Shown: piece after piece, positions 59,441 to 64,000 of the stretch
Numbering within the stretch: position 1 is the stretch's first letter
Layout: every line of letters begins with the position of its first letter
From: CAIYZT01 sp947461435
GTDB taxonomy: Bacteria; Pseudomonadota; Alphaproteobacteria; Rhodobacterales; Rhodobacteraceae
Direction of reading: 5' to 3'
Length of the DNA stretch: 64,000 nt
Assembly: GCA_965284435.1 (NCBI GenBank)
Contig: OZ260083.1
Location: forward strand, 3,410,001 to 3,474,000
The notes under the pieces: model-generated
What the model was told of the DNA's origin: nothing
The model's input: the letters and a program-made list of their open reading frames with translations, nothing else
Database searches by the model: none
Translations under genes and position numbers: made by a program

Positions 59441-61330
59441 CTAGGTCTTCGGGTTCAGGATTCGCCGCACAAAATGCCCCATCGGGCGCAAGGCGCGCCG
59501 CGACCACGGAAAGCGCCGGACGATGGACCCATAGATCTCCATCAATCTGCGCAGCACGATCCCGCGCGCACTGCCGCGAAGCATGTCCAACTGGTCGCGC
59601 TGAAACATGATGTTCCCCGAGGCGAGACGCGCCGCCAACAGCTGCAATTTGTATTCCAGCTTGGCATAGTTCCGCCCCGCCTGCGCCGGCGTCATCGCCA
59701 TGACCACCCGGTATCCCCGATCCACGCAGGCATAACAGATCAGCCGTTCTTGCACATGGGCCAGACCGCCGTCGATATGGCGCGGCTCGGGGTTGTAATC
59801 CTCCCATGCCCATGGCCAAGCAAACATCTTGTGCAAGGCATCCGTGCGGAACCAATACATGGTCCCCAGCGGGGCCAAGGGCGTATCGGCGTCATAATTC
59901 ACCTTGATATCCATCTTGGCTGCCAAGGCGGCCATTGGCGCGAAATTGTTGAACCACGAATGGCCCAAGGTGCCAAAACCAACATGCACAACCGGGGGCA
60001 TGATCATGCCGATGTCCGGTTCCTGTTCAAATCGGTCCAGAATGTTGGCCACATATCCCCGGCTGCCAACAAGATTTTCAAAAAGATAGCTCTTGAAATT
60101 CTCACCAACCTGCCGAGAGACCTGTGGCGTCCTTTTGGAATGCAGCCGCAAGGCAACGGCATATTTTCCTGACAAGACGACATCGCGAAAACTGATGAAC
60201 AACGACGACATGTCGCGCCCGCGGTTTTGCGCCACAACAACAACCTGTCGTGCCTCGTCCGAAACACCGCGTTCCTTTAGAAAAAGGTCAATCTGATCAC
60301 GGCTTTCGGCATTGGCCGTGGTCACGAAGACATCAAACCCGCAGGGAATATTCTGCAAAAGCCCCCAAAACTCGGGCATCATCTCGGGATAATAGGCGTG
60401 GATAAAGACTGCGATGCGCCCAAAGGCCCAGTCGGTCTTGGTCGGCTGGTTGGCCGCGATGGGCAGCACCTCGTAGGAATCCGTGGCCATGGCAAAGTCG
60501 CGCGGTGGAATATTGCGCGAGACATATTTGATCACCAATTCGTAGATTTGCGGGTGGCGCAGGCGCAGATCATCCAGTGCGATCTTCAGATCCACAGAAT
60601 ACAGATCGTGCAAAATCGGGTCCAACCGCAAAACGGCGATCGGAAAACAGGGCGCATCATAGGCCACAAGTCTGTGAATTTCCGCCGTGCTTGGATTGAA
60701 GGTTTCCAAGGCCGTTTCCGGCATTGGATAGATGACCTTGCTGTCAATCGCCGACAAGACAGCAGACAATCCGGTATGGGTGCGCCGAAACTCCTCCCAA
60801 TAATCCGCAGCAGGTTTGAAATTCTGGAAAAAGCTGCGGAATTCCGGTCTCGACAGGACGCGCCCAGATATAACGGTAAAATCCAGACTGGGAAGCAATC
60901 CCCATTGCGGATCATTGCGCAACCGATGGTCCAATTTGGCATTATGCCAATAGGGCGCATAAATATCGGCACCCTGCGCCGCCAAATCCAAAGCCCGTGG
61001 ATCAAGGGGCAAAAGTGGCCCAATAACATGCGACCCCGTTAACAGGACATCGCCCTGAACCTCTCCTTGCGACCACAGCCATAATAGGCCCGATTTGTAG
61101 CCTTGCATAAGGCTGACACTGGGGCCGTCTTGCGGCAGTACAACATCGCCGGGGCGATCTGCCAGAATGGCGCGCAGGCTGTCTGCATAATCTGACGGGC
61201 AGACAACAATGCGGCGCTTGGCCAAAGACCCTAATGCACTAAGGGCATATCTGATATGATCATCCGGTTCCGGCCGCGTTAGAACAACATAAATGGCGTC
61301 TGCGATTGGCGGTTGTTCCAATCCATTCAT
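59441..61330 (-). CDS. RgpF-like rhamnan synthesis/glycan assembly protein
   Basis: A 629-residue cytosolic protein. The C-terminal half (about 310-600) matches the rhamnan synthesis protein F family: FIHAYYPEMMPEFWGLL, VVVVAQNRGRDMSSLFIS, LHSKRTPQ and LGTMYWFRTDAL with a PWAWEDYN block, typical of RgpF-family glycosyltransferases. The N-terminal 300 residues look like a second, unassigned transferase-like domain. Coupled to the sulfotransferase gene by a 4-base overlap. Less GC-rich than the cobalamin genes. Sugar donor and acceptor unknown. Confidence 0.75.
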   Translation of the reverse strand: MNGLEQPPIADAIYVVLTRPEPDDHIRYALSALGSLAKRRIVVCPSDYADSLRAILADRPGDVVLPQDGPSVSLMQGYKSGLLWLWSQGEVQGDVLLTGSHVIGPLLPLDPRALDLAAQGADIYAPYWHNAKLDHRLRNDPQWGLLPSLDFTVISGRVLSRPEFRSFFQNFKPAADYWEEFRRTHTGLSAVLSAIDSKVIYPMPETALETFNPSTAEIHRLVAYDAPCFPIAVLRLDPILHDLYSVDLKIALDDLRLRHPQIYELVIKYVSRNIPPRDFAMATDSYEVLPIAANQPTKTDWAFGRIAVFIHAYYPEMMPEFWGLLQNIPCGFDVFVTTANAESRDQIDLFLKERGVSDEARQVVVVAQNRGRDMSSLFISFRDVVLSGKYAVALRLHSKRTPQVSRQVGENFKSYLFENLVGSRGYVANILDRFEQEPDIGMIMPPVVHVGFGTLGHSWFNNFAPMAALAAKMDIKVNYDADTPLAPLGTMYWFRTDALHKMFAWPWAWEDYNPEPRHIDGGLAHVQERLICYACVDRGYRVVMAMTPAQAGRNYAKLEYKLQLLAARLASGNIMFQRDQLDMLRGSARGIVLRRLMEIYGSIVRRFPWSRRALRPMGHFVRRILNPKT

Positions 61331-62328
61331 GAAAGACGGTCCCGCATCTTGATAACCGCCTCGCGAATGGGGTCGATCTGCCACAAGATGAAGGCGTCAT
61401 AATAGGCGAACTCTTGTTTGTTGGTATTATAGATTGACCGCCCTTCGACGGGGTACGACCAATGGCCCGCCAAGCCCTTCAGCACCACATTCTCAAGGCG
61501 CCGCTTCAGGGTATCTGCGCCTTCCATTTCGATCTTGCGGCGCGCGCGCCCCCCCAGGTTTCGCAGCAAGTCCACGATTTCACTGCGGTCTTTTGCACTG
61601 GTGATTTCCATGAACTTGTGGCGCAGATCAGACCCGATATAGGCGGCCCCGCCGCCGTGAACGGTTGTCAAAAGACGCAGAAACTCCGTCAATTCAATGG
61701 CATTGGCCTTGTTCTTTGGGCGCTCGTCCACTTTCGGCACATCGGTGACATGCAAGAATGTGCTGCAAAAATGATCGTAAAGATCGATCCCATCAGCGAT
61801 CAGCGCGTTATACGGCATCGCGCTGACTTTCGCCCATGGCGTGGCAAGATGGGCAGAAAGATCGCGCATCGGGTTCAAAAGCCGAGAACGGGTACCACTT
61901 GTCAGATTCTCCAGAAATCGATCCGAAAAACTCGCCGAATAGCCTTGTTTTACCTCTTCTCCCCAATACGAATACAAAATGTCAAAGGGGTCCCGAATGG
62001 TATAGACCAATTCAACCTCTTCTTGGCCTAAAACCGTCGCGAGCGCCTTGAACTTTTCCGGCTTCCAGCGGCAAAATCCCTCGGCCGACAGCACGATATT
62101 GGATCCAGTCTCAGCAGCCTTGCGTCCGACAGCCGCCAAAGCTTCTGCCTTGTCACCTGAAATATAAGACTCAAGGTCCGACGCAATATCGTGGTGACCC
62201 GAAACGCCGACAATTCCAAGTTCAGGATAGATCCAACCCTTTTGCTCAAAGGCAAGATGATTGGCAAAAAGATTTTGCTGAATATACGTTGTTGCGGTTT
62301 TGTGTGGGCCAATGTGCAAGACAAGCAT
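61327..62328 (-). CDS. Sulfotransferase-like protein
   Basis: A 333-residue protein with a PAPS-type P-loop LHIGPHKTATTYIQQNLF (about 4-21) and YTIRDPFDILYSYW (about 112-125), the usual 3'-phosphate-binding region. Probably transfers sulfate to a surface glycan made by the neighbouring genes; bacterial members are otherwise poorly characterised. The ATG at 62328 was preferred to a TTG 15 bases upstream. About 215 bases separate it from the epimerase; that gap shows no gene. Confidence 0.72.
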   Translation of the reverse strand: MLVLHIGPHKTATTYIQQNLFANHLAFEQKGWIYPELGIVGVSGHHDIASDLESYISGDKAEALAAVGRKAAETGSNIVLSAEGFCRWKPEKFKALATVLGQEEVELVYTIRDPFDILYSYWGEEVKQGYSASFSDRFLENLTSGTRSRLLNPMRDLSAHLATPWAKVSAMPYNALIADGIDLYDHFCSTFLHVTDVPKVDERPKNKANAIELTEFLRLLTTVHGGGAAYIGSDLRHKFMEITSAKDRSEIVDLLRNLGGRARRKIEMEGADTLKRRLENVVLKGLAGHWSYPVEGRSIYNTNKQEFAYYDAFILWQIDPIREAVIKMRDRLS

Positions 62329-62543
62329 AACGTTACATACCAATTCTTTCAGAAAAATAAATTTCGACTAAACACACACCGAGGGAGCCACGGGTGATCG
62401 GCCTCTTTATTTTAGCCACCTCTATCCCCCTCGCATCCAATTCTTCGTCTCTCGATTATCGTCCGGCAATCATACAGTCAATCAATCCAAATCGGATTTC
62501 GAGGGGCCAGCAAAAGTCAATTGAGAACGTTGACCAAACAAAC

Positions 62544-63638
62544 CTATGCCATCACGCCATGACAGGCGCTCGACCAATCTGCAAGGCTTTGAAGACCTTG
62601 ATGAATTTGAACCTTTGGTGACCAGCCAAGGGTATTGGCTGCGCGGGTGTTGTCCGCAATCGCATGGCGGATATCGCCGGGACGGAAATTCCCCGTGATC
62701 GCAATGCGGCCGGGATCTTGACCCAATGCCACAAGCAGCGCCCGCGCGGCGTCAAGGATGGTAATCCCTTGGCCCAACCCAATGTCCACAACGTCAGACG
62801 GCATGGACACTGCGCAACCCATGGCAACGAAAGCCGCGACGACATCGTCCACCAAAACAAAATCACGCGTGATTTGACCGTCTTCAAAGATGTTCAGCGT
62901 CTTGCTTTCCATGATTTGTCGGCAAAAGATCGACAGCACCCCCGTATAGGGATTGTTCATGGATTGCCCCGGCCCATAGACATTTTGAAGGCGCAGCACG
63001 CCCACGTCCACGTCCGATCCCCAAAATCCTTGTCGAAGAACCCGTTCTTGCATCAATTTGGTCGACGCATAAATCGAGGCCGGGCGAACCACGCACTCTG
63101 CATTGGTCTTGACGGGCAAAAGCGTGGCGCCATCCTTATCTTTCGGCGCATAATCGCCGCGCGCCAGATCCTTTGGCAAACGCTCGACCGCCGGGGTCAA
63201 TTGCCCGGCCTGATCCACACAGGCACCCTCGCCATACACAGAGCGAGACCCAGCCAAGACAACGCGTCGCACATCTGGGCCGGCCTTTCGGATGACTTCC
63301 ACAAGATGCGCCGTTCCCAGAACGTTGACATCGGTATAACGGACCGGAAAATCATGCGATTGGCCGGTCCCTGTTTCTGCCGCAAGGTGATAAACGATCT
63401 GCGGCTTGGTTCTTGAAACCGCCAAAGAAAGCGCGTCGGCATCACGCACATCGCCGACAATCACCTCAACGCCAGCATCTTTCAATATCCGCCTTGTGTC
63501 CGTGTTCCCAAGATGGACCTGCGGAAGAAAATTGTCATAGCAGGACACGTCGACCCCCGCCTTTTTAAGCGAGACCGCCAATCTTGATCCAATAAAGCCT
63601 GCGCCGCCTGTGATGAACGCTCGTGTAATTTCAACCAT
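62544..63638 (-). CDS. NDP-sugar epimerase/dehydratase, extended SDR
   Basis: A 364-residue NAD-dependent sugar epimerase. TGGAGFIGSRLAVSL (about 10-24) binds NAD, YASTK (about 190-194) is the Tyr-x3-Lys and SRSVYGEG the serine motif. NVYGPGQSMNNPYTGVLSIF with the long loop after VYGEG (about 135-175) resembles dTDP-L-rhamnose 4-epimerase/WbiB-type enzymes; UDP-glucose 4-epimerase is the alternative. Makes an activated sugar for the surface glycan of this region. The AT-rich leader at 63639-63776 probably holds its promoter. Confidence 0.8.
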   Translation of the reverse strand: MVEITRAFITGGAGFIGSRLAVSLKKAGVDVSCYDNFLPQVHLGNTDTRRILKDAGVEVIVGDVRDADALSLAVSRTKPQIVYHLAAETGTGQSHDFPVRYTDVNVLGTAHLVEVIRKAGPDVRRVVLAGSRSVYGEGACVDQAGQLTPAVERLPKDLARGDYAPKDKDGATLLPVKTNAECVVRPASIYASTKLMQERVLRQGFWGSDVDVGVLRLQNVYGPGQSMNNPYTGVLSIFCRQIMESKTLNIFEDGQITRDFVLVDDVVAAFVAMGCAVSMPSDVVDIGLGQGITILDAARALLVALGQDPGRIAITGNFRPGDIRHAIADNTRAANTLGWSPKVQIHQGLQSLADWSSACHGVMA

Positions 63639-63776
63639 ACAGTTCCGTCGGCCTCTATTTTCAAAATTCGCAAACTAATAAAATCTCACCAATCGACTTA
63701 AAGATAAAGAATAGGGACTGGGGCTTGGGACTGCAAACAAAATCCGCACAATGGTCTGGATCTGGCGAGAGCGCCA

Positions 63777-64000
63777 TCAACCATCTTTTGTAAGGATATG
63801 AAAGATTATTCCTTTGGATACGTCCGAGCGCATCAACCGCAGATCGTAGAACGACAGATTCAGCTCGGCAAAGCCGTTTTCCGCGATTTCATCCACACGC
63901 CGTCCGTTTCACCGCAGACCCAAATCCCATGGGCGCCGCTTTCGTTCAAAAAAGGGGCACCTTCACACGGCTTGTCGGTCAGGGCAGGCAACCACCAACG
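63777..64000 (-). pseudogene. 3' end of an unidentified gene with an apparent frameshift
   Basis: Reading leftward from the window edge, one frame gives a protein-like stretch (RWWLPALTDKPCEGAPF, then SGAHGIWVCGETDGV) that then hits a stop. From about 63895 a second frame continues as DEIAENGFAELNLSFYDL, then RLMRSDVSKGIIFH, and stops at 63777. A 2-base TG duplication in GTGTGG at about 63893-63898 would explain the shift. The upstream part is outside the window and the family is unknown. Confidence 0.4.

Noticed and set aside
1..64000. CRISPR arrays, insertion sequences, prophage, rRNA or tRNA genes
   Set aside because: No regularly spaced repeats, transposase, integrase or structural-phage genes, and no rRNA or cloverleaf sequence were recognised by eye.

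Overview
The window is GC-rich, densely packed DNA with many 4-base start/stop overlaps. It encodes a complete-looking aerobic (CobG/CobF type) cobalamin pathway, BluE-like and CobE proteins, CbtAB, rhodobacterial-style acyl-CoA aromatic catabolism and non-pyrrolysine MttB proteins. Together these point to a free-living alphaproteobacterium of the Rhodobacterales type. I saw no rRNA, tRNA, insertion sequence, CRISPR array or replication origin.

Layout. 1-9.5 kb: the tail of a membrane-dipeptidase gene; a leftward set (MttB-like methyltransferase, serine hydrolase, prolyl aminopeptidase, and a TMADH-like flavoprotein); and a divergent rightward set (TetR regulator, BKACE enzyme, GNAT, acetylpolyamine amidohydrolase). 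The set looks like an N-methylated amine or betaine catabolic module. 9.6-18.6 kb, leftward: a dipeptide-type ABC transporter followed by a phosphoesterase, a Ser/Thr kinase fused to a UspA domain, and a protein like the large subunit of dimethylformamidase. 18.6-36.1 kb: an aromatic catabolic island. It contains two CrtI-like flavoproteins, an isatin-hydrolase-like protein, two MarR regulators, a large fused 2-oxoacid:ferredoxin oxidoreductase pair, a kynureninase-like enzyme, and an operon built on 2-aminobenzoyl-CoA monooxygenase/reductase with SDR, enoyl-CoA hydratase, acyl-CoA dehydrogenase, thioesterase, RidA and an aryl-CoA ligase. My reading is that indole-type compounds pass through isatin and isatinate to 2-aminobenzoyl-CoA, with kynurenine or anthranilate entering by the ligase, and are then dearomatised and beta-oxidised.

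36.2-37.3 kb is an AT-richer patch with one abortive-infection-like gene, followed by a UDP-glucuronate 4-epimerase gene. 38.4-59.3 kb is the cobalamin locus: cobF-cbtA-cbtB under one B12 riboswitch; DUF1636-cobA-cobB-cobM-cobE-cobL; cobK alone on the other strand; cobJ-cobI-cobH-cobG-cobN-cobW-DUF1636 under a second B12 riboswitch; cobO and cobQ rightward; cobC-cobD and a BluE-like kinase leftward. These cover uroporphyrinogen III to adenosylcobyric acid and the aminopropanol arm, except that cobS/cobT, the cobalt reductase and the cobP/cobU/cobV nucleotide-loop genes are not in this window. 59.4-64 kb is a less GC-rich surface-glycan region with an RgpF-like protein, a sulfotransferase and an NDP-sugar epimerase. 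The window ends in an apparently frameshifted gene.

Product names rest on motif and family recognition from the translated sequence; no database search was run. Starts were chosen by Shine-Dalgarno-like sequence, overlap with the upstream gene, and family length.
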